A stretch of 64,000 nucleotides of DNA from Paenibacillus rhizosphaerae (GTDB taxonomy: Bacteria > Bacillota > Bacilli > Paenibacillales > Paenibacillaceae): the NCBI RefSeq assembly GCF_014192015.1, contig NZ_JACHXJ010000003.1:981200-1045199 (forward strand). The letters run 5' to 3'. The notes under the pieces are model-generated. The model made no database searches. It saw only the letters and a list, made by a program, of their open reading frames with translations, and was not told the origin of the DNA. Shown piece after piece: positions 26,262-34,013 of the stretch. Numbering within the stretch: position 1 is the first letter of the stretch; each line of letters starts with the position of its first letter. A program made the position numbers and the translations under genes.

Positions 26262-27161
26262 CTATCCGATCATGTAATTCATTAATGGGACGGACGACTG
26301 CTTCAAATCCAGCAGAAATTCAAGGATATCCGTGTTCTCGCCGGTGAGCGAAATCAGGTTGGTCTGCAGCGAGACACCCGCTGTTTCGGTGATGTCCACG
26401 GGAACGAGGCTGCCCCTCTCCTCCTCCTGCCTGGCGCAGAGGCCGGGAAGAAAGCAGATGCCCGCCCGCTCCAGAACGAGCTTCTTCGCCGTTTCAGAGT
26501 TGTCGACCTGATAAACGATGTTCGGCGGCTGATCCAGGCTTTCGAACACCCGGTGAATCCGCAGCCAGTCAAGGGAGCCGCACTCGAAAAATACCAGCGT
26601 TTCGTGGCGGATTTCCCGGATGGACGCCCGGCCGGCCGAGGCGAGGCGGTGATCAGGGTAGACATACAGGCGAATGGGGTCTTCGTAAAAAGGATAGGAC
26701 TGGAACGCGGGATTCATCATCTTGCGAACAAAGGCCAGATCGAGTTCCCCGGCTGACAGCTTGGCGGCCAGCTCGTCGGTTGGCGCTGTGGTCAGCTTGA
26801 ATTTGATATCGGGAAAACGCCGGGTCAGTCCCATCAGCAGATGGGGCATCAAATAGTTGGATACGGAGACAGTGCTGCCGATCCGCAGTTCGTTGGGCAT
26901 GGCCCGTTTGGACTGGAGGTGGTGCTTGCCCTTCTGGTAGGTCTGGAGAATTTGCTGGGCGTAGGGGAGAAATTGCTTGCCTTTTTCCGTCAGATGGATC
27001 TGTTTGCCCAGACGGTCGAACAGCCGGCAATCAAGCTCGCGTTCCAGCGACTGAATGCGCGCAGTGACCGTGGGCTGGGACAGAAACAGTACATCCGCAG
27101 CCTTGTTGAAGCTGCCGTAATGGTTGATGTACACAAAAGCCTCCATGTTTTCGATGTTCAA
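26262..27161 (-). CDS. LysR family transcriptional regulator
   Basis: A 299-residue LysR-type regulator. The winged helix-turn-helix is at residues 1-60: FVYINHYGSFNKAADVLFLS then QPTVTARIQSLERELDCRLF. The effector domain follows, with LRIGSTVSVSNYLMPHLLMG typical of cysteine/sulfur and CysL-like members. The start is a TTG with GGGGGTG upstream; an in-frame ATG five codons later is an alternative. It lies 103 bases before the transporter operon in the same direction and is divergent from a GNAT gene, recalling B. subtilis YtlI (AscR), the activator of ytmI-tcyJKLMN. No terminator separates it from the transporter genes. Confidence 0.88.
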   Translation of the reverse strand: MNIENMEAFVYINHYGSFNKAADVLFLSQPTVTARIQSLERELDCRLFDRLGKQIHLTEKGKQFLPYAQQILQTYQKGKHHLQSKRAMPNELRIGSTVSVSNYLMPHLLMGLTRRFPDIKFKLTTAPTDELAAKLSAGELDLAFVRKMMNPAFQSYPFYEDPIRLYVYPDHRLASAGRASIREIRHETLVFFECGSLDWLRIHRVFESLDQPPNIVYQVDNSETAKKLVLERAGICFLPGLCARQEEERGSLVPVDITETAGVSLQTNLISLTGENTDILEFLLDLKQSSVPLMNYMIG

Positions 27162-27513
27162 GGTAACACCCCCGAAGTTTTATCACTCACTATTCCAATG
27201 AATTTAGGTGGTTTTAAACCTGAAAAAGGGTATAAATTATCCTTATCTTAGGCAGGTGGCAAAATATTGTCAATCGTTAATTTTCATAACGGGCTCTTCC
27301 GTTAGAGTGAAAAAAGGCCGGAGCGACGCCTATTTTTGGATTTTAGGGGATCATCCGGATCTGCCTAGGCTTCCATTGCCGAAGCATTGAACCTTATAGA
27401 TTTTTTTGATCTGTAAATTAATTATTTTATTTTCCGATGCGAATAGTTGGTATTACCTGCTATACTGAGCTCACACTAAATTACCTGAATCCCTTCCAAA
27501 AGGAGTGAAAGCG
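27162..27513. promoter_or_regulatory. Divergent LysR/GNAT control region
   Basis: These 352 bases contain no recognised gene. Toward the GNAT gene there is an extended -10, TGC followed by TATACT (27458-27466), with no good -35, as expected of an activator-dependent promoter. A TTCCAAT box (27193-27199) lies 32 bases from the LysR start and matches the boxes at 15491-15511. The arrangement (LysR gene, divergent target promoter) is the classic one for autoregulated LysR systems. Confidence 0.5.
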
Positions 27514-28053
27514 ATGAATCCAGAAGAATTGATCCTCCGGGACGCCAAGGATTCCGAACGCGAATTGATTGCCGAAGTGATGCTGGAATCCTATCAGCAG
27601 TATGCCTTTGATATGCCCCAGGAACGGTGGGAGCAGTACCGGGATTCCATCCGGAATTCCGTCTATGGGAACGCCCCATATGCCCGAATCGTTGCCGAAA
27701 TCGACGGCCGGATCATCGGAAGCGTCCAGATGTTCCTCTCCTCGGAAGCCGCTTACGGCAATCCGGAGATGGGCATTCATTCGCCGATCATCCGCCTCCT
27801 GGCCGTTCATCCTTCTGCGAGGGGACGCGGGGTGGCCACTGCGCTTATTCGGGAAGCGGCGCGCCGTTCGCTGGAGCTTGGAGCCACGACGCTTAACCTC
27901 CACACTTCCGACATGATGGCCTCGGCCGTAAAGCTGTATGAGAGGCTCGGGTTCCAGCGGCACTATGAGACCGATACAACCAATGGGGAAACGCTGGTTA
28001 AAGGATACCGGATCGACGTTCCCGGTTCCCTGCTGCTTCAGAACGCGGTGTAG
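27514..28053 (+). CDS. GNAT family N-acetyltransferase
   Basis: A 179-residue acetyltransferase. The acetyl-CoA motif is RLLAVHPSARGRGVATALIR, followed by AASAVKLYERLGF-type C-terminal elements (MMASAVKLYERLGFQRHYET). The ATG at 27514 is 8 bases after AAGGAG; the GTG three codons upstream overlaps that site. It is transcribed divergently from the LysR gene. In B. subtilis the gene divergent from ytlI is ytmI (snaA), whose product N-acetylates S-modified cysteines; by position this gene could do the same job, providing substrates for the M20 deacetylases. Sequence alone does not fix its substrate. Confidence 0.85.
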   Translation: MNPEELILRDAKDSERELIAEVMLESYQQYAFDMPQERWEQYRDSIRNSVYGNAPYARIVAEIDGRIIGSVQMFLSSEAAYGNPEMGIHSPIIRLLAVHPSARGRGVATALIREAARRSLELGATTLNLHTSDMMASAVKLYERLGFQRHYETDTTNGETLVKGYRIDVPGSLLLQNAV

Positions 28054-28090
28054 CCCTCATCCCATCCATGCTTCCATACAAAATACGAAA

Positions 28091-28119
28091 AGGCGGTCCG
28101 GTTGAAACCGGGACCGCCT
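28091..28119. terminator. Bidirectional terminator between GNAT and APH genes
   Basis: AGGCGGTCC (28091-28099) pairs with GGGACCGCCT (28110-28119) around a GGTTGAAACC loop. On the minus strand the stem is followed by CTTTTCGTATTTTG, so it serves mainly the APH gene; the plus-strand tail is weaker. Confidence 0.72.
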
Positions 28120-28147
28120 GCTATATGCCTTATTTTGTCCAACCGGA

Positions 28148-29029
28148 TCATGCCACAGATCCGTCTTCCAGTGCCTCGCGCACCAAAGCGAGCAGATTGG
28201 CCTTCTCGGCTTCGGGAATCCATTCCGTCAGCCGGGCCGCCGCGACCGGAAGCCGCCAGGCATCCACATCCGCTTGGCTGAGGCTCCCGCTGCCGATGTA
28301 CTGCCGCGTATACTCCTTGACGAGCTCCTCCCTCATCCGTGCGAACTGCTTCACGACCTCATCCGGCGTGCCTTCAGGCATGGTGCCCATTTGGAGCAGC
28401 ACCAAAGTTCGCGCAACGTCTCCGGCCGGATTCCCGCGCATGCCGGTCATCCAGTCAATGACCCAATCCTTCTCTCCGAGAATGATGTTGTCCGGATGAA
28501 AATCTCCATGACACAGCTTCGATCCTTCCGGAAGCTGCTTCAGATAGGCCACAATCCGCTCTTTCTCCTCTTCCGCCAAGGAAGGCGAATGCTGAATGCG
28601 GTTTTTCAACACCGTCTTCTGCTCCGGCAGGCCGTAAATGTCCCGGGCGTGCAGCTCCAGATGAAGTCTGGCCATCCGGGCCGCTTCTTCGTGCAGGATG
28701 TCCGGATTAACGGAAATGGCCTGTAGCATGGTTATGCCGGATGCCTGCTCGTAGACCACCCCAAAACGGGTGCCGAGCTCCGCAAGCCGAACCGGCCGAG
28801 GTGTCATCACTCCCGTGTTATACACCTTCAAGCTGATTTGATATTCCTCTTCCGCCGTCCCCCGCGGCATGCCTTCCCGGTACAGCTTCAGCACCTGGCC
28901 TGGCTGATAGGACAGAACCTCCGCCGTTCTGCCGGCAGCGACCACCGGACTTCCCCCCATATGTACCCAGCTCCTCTCTGCCGCCCCGTTCCTTTTCCAA
29001 ACCGAAACCTGGGCCGCTTGCAGGTCCAT
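28148..29029 (-). CDS. Aminoglycoside phosphotransferase (APH)-family kinase-like protein
   Basis: A 293-residue protein with the APH/choline kinase fold. The catalytic loop is LCHGDFHPDNIILGE with the Brenner-type Asp in HGDFHPDN, and the metal-binding Asp is in VIDWMTGMRGNPAGDVART. The N-terminal half carries the nucleotide-binding lobe (VLKLYREGMPRG with Lys). Such proteins phosphorylate diverse small molecules, and drug resistance cannot be concluded. There is a GGAGATGAGG site before the ATG. It stands alone between the sulfur island and the spore gene. Confidence 0.82.
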   Translation of the reverse strand: MDLQAAQVSVWKRNGAAERSWVHMGGSPVVAAGRTAEVLSYQPGQVLKLYREGMPRGTAEEEYQISLKVYNTGVMTPRPVRLAELGTRFGVVYEQASGITMLQAISVNPDILHEEAARMARLHLELHARDIYGLPEQKTVLKNRIQHSPSLAEEEKERIVAYLKQLPEGSKLCHGDFHPDNIILGEKDWVIDWMTGMRGNPAGDVARTLVLLQMGTMPEGTPDEVVKQFARMREELVKEYTRQYIGSGSLSQADVDAWRLPVAAARLTEWIPEAEKANLLALVREALEDGSVA

Positions 29030-29107
29030 TGTACCTCATCTCCCGCGGGGATGGATACGGGGATTTTGCGCTGCGCCTTATTCGTGCTCCCGTCGGAAGC
29101 AGACGTC

Positions 29108-29126
29108 AAAAAGCCGCCAGGGCGGC
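29108..29126 (-). terminator. Terminator downstream of sspH
   Basis: On the minus strand GCCGC-CCTG-GCGGC is followed by TTTTT (hairpin 29113-29126, T-run 29108-29112). It is about 78 bases past the sspH stop. Short stem but GC-only. Confidence 0.65.
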
Positions 29127-29203
29127 AGTATACTCTCCGCAGCCCGAGCGGCTTGCTTACATCCATCTTCTCCTTCATCCATAAGGATAACGGGAAATCA
29201 GGT

Positions 29204-29383
29204 TTATCCTTCCTTCAGACGTTCCACATTCACCGTTTGGGTGTCGGTAGGCCGGGTCCCGACCTGAACCGTGGCCACCCCGTTGTCCACATCCACCTTT
29301 TCAATCCATACCGGCACCCCTTCCAGGTTTACGGGAATGGTGTCTTTTGCCTGATAAATATCCAGCGCGCGCTGAGCGTCCAT
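29204..29383 (-). CDS. sspH: Small acid-soluble spore protein, H-type
   Basis: A 59-residue protein reading MDAQRALDIYQAKDTIPVNL, then EGVPVWIEKVDVDNGVATVQ and a tail ending VNVERLKEG. The pattern M-D-x-Q-R-A, then V-x-L-x-G-V-P-V-x-I, then the Q-T-V-x-V segment is that of SspH minor small acid-soluble spore proteins, packed in the spore core. The start has AGGAGG 10 bases upstream. A sigma-G-like promoter lies just before it and a terminator follows. It is direct evidence that the organism makes endospores. Confidence 0.9.
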   Translation of the reverse strand: MDAQRALDIYQAKDTIPVNLEGVPVWIEKVDVDNGVATVQVGTRPTDTQTVNVERLKEG

Positions 29384-29411
29384 CTTGGTTTCAGCCTCCT
29401 GTATAGTAGAA

Positions 29412-29441
29412 TCATATGTTATTTGTGCGCAGAACCTGGCA
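29412..29441 (-). promoter_or_regulatory. Candidate sigma-G promoter of sspH
   Basis: On the minus strand TGCCAG (29436-29441) and CATATGA (29412-29418) are 17 bases apart. The -10 matches six of seven positions of the sigma-G/sigma-F consensus CATWHTA; the -35 matches four of six of TGHATR. Position about 30 bases before the sspH start fits. Confidence 0.5.
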
Positions 29442-29523
29442 TTCTTTGCTAGAACCTGGCGCTCTCGTGAATTTTTACTTTGTAAATCTTTATGGCTTGA
29501 ACTTTGCTCGAATGCCCGGACCC

Positions 29524-29847
29524 TCAGCCTTCCTCGGGATCTCCCTCTTGCGCGGGACCGATCATGCCCGGTTCAACGACGATCGTGTCGGTCGTGCTCG
29601 CCCCGATGTAGCCGTTGTCAGCCGTAATGTTGCCGCCGCCCAATCCCTCGTTGACCATCCGGTCGATATCGAGCATATGGGTATCCAGCGATATATCTTC
29701 ATCCGGCGAGGTTACGTTATGCCAATTGACGTTGTCCGCATCGATATAATCCGCAGATTCGATCGCGTCTCTGGCTGCCTCGTAATTTTCGAGCGCTTCC
29801 AGCGTCAGCTCCTTGTCGTCGTCCGGGTCCTGTCTTCTGTCCTTCAA
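29524..29847 (-). CDS. Acidic hypothetical protein
   Basis: A 107-residue, strongly acidic protein of unknown function (opening RRQDPDDDKELTLEALENYE, closing in GPAQEGDPEEG). No membrane segment, signal peptide or known motif. The translation start is a TTG with GGAGGG 8 bases upstream, which supports a real gene. It lies between sspH and the NHEJ genes, divergent from ku with 163 bases between, and so may be a sporulation-associated protein; this is only guilt by position. Confidence 0.65.
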   Translation of the reverse strand: MKDRRQDPDDDKELTLEALENYEAARDAIESADYIDADNVNWHNVTSPDEDISLDTHMLDIDRMVNEGLGGGNITADNGYIGASTTDTIVVEPGMIGPAQEGDPEEG

Positions 29848-29949
29848 CCTTGCTCCCTCCTCGCTTCAGCATGCATGTGGTCATGGGTTCAATATGCCCC
29901 GCAGGCGGTTAAACCATTCATTTTTTCCCTGGCCAAATCGGCGGCGGGC

Positions 29950-29980
29950 CTTATAGAAACGGGATATTTTCCCCATACTA
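29950..29980 (+). promoter_or_regulatory. Candidate sigma-G/sigma-F promoter of ku
   Basis: CATACTA (29974-29980) matches the forespore -10 consensus CATWHTA at all seven positions. CTTATA (29950-29955), 18 bases upstream, matches four of six of TGHATR. It lies 30 bases before the ku ATG. B. subtilis ykoV (ku) is expressed in the forespore under sigma G, which makes this reading plausible. Confidence 0.55.
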
Positions 29981-30010
29981 GTAGGAAAAAGCGTTAAAGG
30001 AGCGATAACT

Positions 30011-30919
30011 ATGCATACCGTCTGGAAGGGAGCGATCAGCTTCGGTCTGGTGCACGTCCCGGTGAAAATGTTCTCCGCCACGGAGGACAAAGATATTTCC
30101 ATGAGGTACGTCCATAAAGAGTGCGGCAGCCCCCTCTCTTATGTCCGTAAATGCCCGGTCTGCGACGAGGAAGTGGGCTGGGAAGAAATCGCGAAGGGCT
30201 ATGAATATGAGAAGGGAAAGTTCGTTTTGTTTGAAAAAGAGGAGCTGGAGCAGATTACCGAGCAGGCCAACAAGGCGATTGCCATCCTTGACTTTGTCGA
30301 TCTGTCCGAAATCGATCCGATCTACTTCCAGAAGACGTATTACCTCGCTCCGGATCAGGCCGGGGGCAACGCTTACCAGCTGCTGAAAGAGGCGATGCAG
30401 CAGAGCGGCAAGATCGGAATCGCCAAAATCTCCATCCGCTCCAAGAGCAGCCTCGCGGCGATCCGCGTGCTGGATGAATGCCTTGCGATCGAAACGATGT
30501 TCTACCCGGACGAAATCCGCCCGGTCTCCCAGGTGCCGAACCTGCCGGAAAATATCCAGGTCAACGATAAGGAGCTCGGCATGGCGCAAATGCTGATCGA
30601 GCAGCTCTCCACTCCGTTTGAGCCGAAAAAATACGGGGACGATTACCGCGAGCGTCTGCTCGATCTGATTGAGCACAAGGTGGCGGGCGAAGAGATCAAG
30701 ATCGCTCCGGCGAAGCAGGAGACGAATGTCATCGACTTGATGGCCGCCCTGCAGGCCAGCATCGAAGCGGCCAAGCCCGTGGCGACCGACCCGGGCCCGG
30801 CCAAGAAGACCGCCAGGGGCAAAGCCAAAGCCAATCCGGCGGAACCTGCCGCCGCAGCCGGCGAAGGGCCCAAGCCGAAACGCCGCAAGACGGCCAAGAA
30901 AAACGAAACCGTCTCGTAA
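30011..30919 (+). CDS. ku: Non-homologous end-joining DNA end-binding protein Ku
   Basis: A 302-residue bacterial Ku. It opens HTVWKGAISFGLVHVPVKMF, the usual Ku start, then RYVHKECGSPLSYVRKCPVC, GYEYEKGKFVLFEKEELEQI and PIYFQKTYYLAPDQAGGNAY. The C-terminal ~45 residues are Lys/Ala/Pro-rich (KPKRRKTAKKN), the DNA-binding and ligase-contact tail found in many bacterial Ku proteins. It forms a homodimer on broken DNA ends and recruits the ligase encoded 22 bases downstream. A forespore-type promoter precedes it. Confidence 0.96.
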   Translation: MHTVWKGAISFGLVHVPVKMFSATEDKDISMRYVHKECGSPLSYVRKCPVCDEEVGWEEIAKGYEYEKGKFVLFEKEELEQITEQANKAIAILDFVDLSEIDPIYFQKTYYLAPDQAGGNAYQLLKEAMQQSGKIGIAKISIRSKSSLAAIRVLDECLAIETMFYPDEIRPVSQVPNLPENIQVNDKELGMAQMLIEQLSTPFEPKKYGDDYRERLLDLIEHKVAGEEIKIAPAKQETNVIDLMAALQASIEAAKPVATDPGPAKKTARGKAKANPAEPAAAAGEGPKPKRRKTAKKNETVS

Positions 30920-30941
30920 CGGTTAGATCGGAGGATCATCG

Positions 30942-31883
30942 ATGCCGTTTACCCCGATCATCCCTTTCGAACCCATCATGACGGACCTCCTCCCTTCCGG
31001 AGAGCAGTGGATCGCCCAGATCAAATGGGACGGCGTCCGGATGATCACCTATTACGACGGCGAGGAGGTCCAGCTCGTGAACCGCAAGGGGAACAACCGG
31101 ACGCGCCAGTATCCCGAGCTGCTGGATATCGCTTCTTATTGCCGTGCCGATTCGGTCATTCTGGACGGCGAAATCATCGCCCTGGTAGACGGGGTGCCTT
31201 CCTTTCATCAGGTTATGAAACGGGACAGCCTCCGCTTAGAGCAGCAAATCAAAGCCCGCGTCCAGCAAGTGCCGATCGTCTATATGATCTTCGACATCCT
31301 GTATTACAACGGCGAATGGGTAACCGGGCGTCCGCTGCGCGAGCGTCAGGAGCTTCTTGCGGAAACCGTGATCCCCAGTGGACACATCCAGCTCGTGCCA
31401 AGCTATACGGACGTCCCGCTGCTGTATGACGTGTCGGTTCAGCACCGGCTTGAGGGCATCGTCATCAAAGACGTTAACAGCGTCTATGCCCTGGGCGGCA
31501 AGGACAAGCGGTGGCAGAAGCGGAAGAACATCCAGGATGTGAACGCCGTGGTCGGCGGGGTGACGTTCCGGGACGGCATCGTGAATGCGCTGCTGCTCGG
31601 CCTGTATGCCGGCGACGGGAGGCTGGTCTATATCGGCCATGCCGGAACGGGCAAGCTGAAGGTGGCCGACTGGCGCAGCATCACCGAGCGGGTCGCGGAC
31701 ATGGCGGTGAAGGAGCGCCCCTTCGTCAATCAGCCGGAGCGGCAGAAAGGGGCGGTCTGGATCCGTCCCGAATGGGTGGTTAAGGTGAATTTTCTGGAGT
31801 GGACCCCCGGCGGCACCCTGCGTCAGCCCAGTATTCAGGCGTTTGTGGATGTTTCCCCCGCGGACTGCCGGCTGAATCCGTAG
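30942..31883 (+). CDS. ATP-dependent DNA ligase, LigD ligase-domain type
   Basis: A 313-residue stand-alone ATP-dependent ligase. The adenylation lysine is Lys28 in IKWDGVRMITY; other nucleotidyltransferase motifs are DGEIIALVDG, YMIFDILYYNG, LEGIVIKDVNSVYALG and KRWQKRKN, followed by an OB-fold region ending WVVKVNFLEWTPGGTLRQPS. In B. subtilis LigD (YkoU) this domain is fused to the polymerase domain; here they are separate genes. The ATG has GGAGGA upstream, and the gene follows ku closely. Confidence 0.93.
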   Translation: MPFTPIIPFEPIMTDLLPSGEQWIAQIKWDGVRMITYYDGEEVQLVNRKGNNRTRQYPELLDIASYCRADSVILDGEIIALVDGVPSFHQVMKRDSLRLEQQIKARVQQVPIVYMIFDILYYNGEWVTGRPLRERQELLAETVIPSGHIQLVPSYTDVPLLYDVSVQHRLEGIVIKDVNSVYALGGKDKRWQKRKNIQDVNAVVGGVTFRDGIVNALLLGLYAGDGRLVYIGHAGTGKLKVADWRSITERVADMAVKERPFVNQPERQKGAVWIRPEWVVKVNFLEWTPGGTLRQPSIQAFVDVSPADCRLNP

Positions 31884-31976
31884 CTTTCAAAGGATCACTG
31901 TGACAACCTAAGCCCGTGACGTTCCATCATGCAGGCCAGAAATGGCATCCCGCCTAAAAGTATTGGAGGTAACCGT

Positions 31977-32879
31977 ATGCCGCGAACCGTGAAAGGCACG
32001 ATTTCGATCGAGGGACAAGACATTCCCATCACCAATCCCGACAAGCCGCTCTGGCCGGAAATGGGCATTACCAAGGCCATTTATTTGCAAAAGCTCGCAG
32101 CGCTCGCTCCCTATTTGCTGAAGTACTGCCGGAACCGGCTGCTCACGACGATCCGCTATCCGCATGGGGTGCCGGGCGAATTTTTTTATCAAAAAAATGC
32201 GCCGGAGCCGCTGCCTCCCTTTGTGCAGACGGCCGAGAAGGACGGCATCAACTACATCCTGCTGAACGGCCTGCCTGAACTGCTGTGGCTTGGCAACCTG
32301 GCCGCGCTGGAGTTTCACCCGTCCCTCCATTACGCAGGTAGCACGCTCCCCTGCGAATGGATGATTGACCTCGACCCCTCGCGGGAGGTCGAACCGCGGA
32401 TCATGGAAGCCGCGTCCATCGTCGGCAAAGTGCTGAGCTCGCTCGGACTGCAGTCGGTGCCGAAGACGTCCGGGGCGACGGGTATTCAGATCATCGTGCC
32501 GATCAATGAAGGCATCACGTTCGACGAGCTGCGCACGGTCGGACATTTCGTCGGCATGTTCGTGACCGAGAAGCACCCGGAGCTGTTCACCCTGGAGCGG
32601 CTCAAGAAAAACCGCGGCGATAAAATCTACTTCGATTACCTTCAGCACTATCAGGGAAAAACACTCGCCGCTCCTTACACCCCTAGGGCACGTCCGGGCG
32701 CAACAGTGTCAACCCCGCTGCACTGGGAGGAAGTGGACAGCAATGTTGCCCCGACCGATTTTCACCTGCTTAACATCGAAGAGCGGCTCGCCCGCCACGG
32801 CGACCTGATCGCCGCGCTTGCCCCGCAGCCGATCGAACAGGTTATCCGCCATTTAAGCGCAGCAAAGCCCGGAAGATAA
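31977..32879 (+). CDS. NHEJ primase-polymerase (LigD polymerase domain type)
   Basis: A 300-residue archaeo-eukaryotic primase-like polymerase that fills and extends DNA ends during end joining. It has TNPDKPLWPEMGITKAIYLQ, GVPGEFFYQKNAP, the metal-binding pair EWMIDLDPSREVEP (Asp131, Asp133), KTSGATGIQIIVPI and IYFDYLQHYQGKT with Asp220. The third motif has Gln171 where mycobacterial LigD has His. The ATG at 31977 follows GGAGG; a longer in-frame start at 31929 lacks a site. It is the third gene of the ku-ligase-polymerase set. Confidence 0.92.
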   Translation: MPRTVKGTISIEGQDIPITNPDKPLWPEMGITKAIYLQKLAALAPYLLKYCRNRLLTTIRYPHGVPGEFFYQKNAPEPLPPFVQTAEKDGINYILLNGLPELLWLGNLAALEFHPSLHYAGSTLPCEWMIDLDPSREVEPRIMEAASIVGKVLSSLGLQSVPKTSGATGIQIIVPINEGITFDELRTVGHFVGMFVTEKHPELFTLERLKKNRGDKIYFDYLQHYQGKTLAAPYTPRARPGATVSTPLHWEEVDSNVAPTDFHLLNIEERLARHGDLIAALAPQPIEQVIRHLSAAKPGR

Positions 32880-32895
32880 CCTTCCGGGCTTTGCT
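32861..32895. terminator. Perfect inverted repeat at the end of the polymerase gene
   Basis: AGCAAAGCCCGGAAG (32861-32875) and CTTCCGGGCTTTGCT (32881-32895) form a perfect 15-bp stem. The left arm is the last coding sequence and the loop holds the stop codon. No long T-run follows, but stability and position between convergent genes (polymerase, YitT) suggest termination or 3'-end protection for both. Confidence 0.65.
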
Positions 32896-32930
32896 GCATT
32901 TCACGGGTCAGTCCAGATGCTGCTGCCCCG

Positions 32931-33851
32931 CTAATGAATATCTTTTTTCTTGAAACGGCCGCCCTTAACGTCATGGATATTACCAACCGCAAGGAAGGCA
33001 TCCGGATCCCAATCACCGACGATGGCCTTCAGCTTGGCCTCTTCCAGACGGGTAATGACCACGAAGATCACTTTTTTGCTGTCCCCGGAGTAGGCTCCTT
33101 CCCCTTCCAAATACGTAACGCCGCGTCCCAGGCGCTGGGTGAGGGCATCACCGATGTCCTTGTATTTATCACTGATGATCCATACGGATTTGGACTGGTC
33201 GATCCCTTCGTTGGTGATATCAATCACTTTAAAGGCGATAAAGTAGGCGATCAGCGAATACATCGCGTTATTCCAACCGAAGACAAAGCCCGCGCTCGTC
33301 AGGATAAAGAAGTTGATAAACATGATGATCTCCCCGACGGAGAACGGCGTCTTTTTGTTGATGAGAATCGCAACAATTTCGCTGCCGTCCGTGGAACCCC
33401 CCGCCCGAATTACCAGGCCGACGCCCGCACCAAGGATAACACCTCCGAAGATGGCCGCGAGCAGCGGGTCGAACGTAATGGGCTTAACGGGTGCCAGTAA
33501 TGCGGTGCCGACCGACATCACCAGGACAGCCGCCAGCGTGGAGAAGGCAAATGTCTTGCCGATTTGCTTGTAACCCAGAAACAAGAAAGGAATGTTGAGA
33601 ACCGTAAGAAAAATACCGAGCGGCAGATGAAAAAGGTGGGAGAGCATAATGGAAATGCCCGTTATCCCGCCGTCAATGATGTTATTGTTTACGAGGAATA
33701 CTTCCAGTGCAACAGAGACCAAGCCGGCTCCGATCAGCATGACCAGGATGCGCATGAACACTCTGGCTTTCGAGGTCGGCGCCTTGAGCGGCTGCAAATC
33801 CTGCGGCAGGTTTGGTCTATCCGTGGATTGCGGGTTTGAAGGTACAGCCAT
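32931..33851 (-). CDS. YitT family membrane protein (DUF161/DUF2179)
   Basis: A 306-residue protein with five or six hydrophobic segments followed by a cytosolic DUF2179 domain. The membrane half has ALEVFLVNNNIIDGGITGIS, LSHLFHLPLGIFLTVLNIPF and GGSTDGSEIVAILINKKTPF, all signature YitT stretches. The C-terminal half has SKSVWIISDKYKDIGDALTQ and GRGVTYLEGEGAYSG and ends near ADAFLA-type VGNIHDVKGGRFKKKDIH. Bacillota carry many paralogues of unknown transport role. The ATG follows GGGGGG by 6 bases. Confidence 0.92.
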   Translation of the reverse strand: MAVPSNPQSTDRPNLPQDLQPLKAPTSKARVFMRILVMLIGAGLVSVALEVFLVNNNIIDGGITGISIMLSHLFHLPLGIFLTVLNIPFLFLGYKQIGKTFAFSTLAAVLVMSVGTALLAPVKPITFDPLLAAIFGGVILGAGVGLVIRAGGSTDGSEIVAILINKKTPFSVGEIIMFINFFILTSAGFVFGWNNAMYSLIAYFIAFKVIDITNEGIDQSKSVWIISDKYKDIGDALTQRLGRGVTYLEGEGAYSGDSKKVIFVVITRLEEAKLKAIVGDWDPDAFLAVGNIHDVKGGRFKKKDIH

Positions 33852-34013
33852 CGAATCCCCCCGATTCTATAGATTGTTGTAGCATAAAGGGACATGAAAC
33901 GCCCGGGTAGCATCGTATACAGCCTTAGAAATCTGGACTTCCGTGATTATTCCCTTACTTTATTATATCATAGTTTTTAGCTGTATATTAATCAGGATGG
34001 GAGTTTTTCTATC

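Noticed and set aside
28148..29029. Reading the APH-fold gene as an antibiotic-resistance determinant
   Set aside because: Only the generic kinase motifs are visible; many APH-fold proteins are housekeeping kinases, and no mobile element is adjacent.
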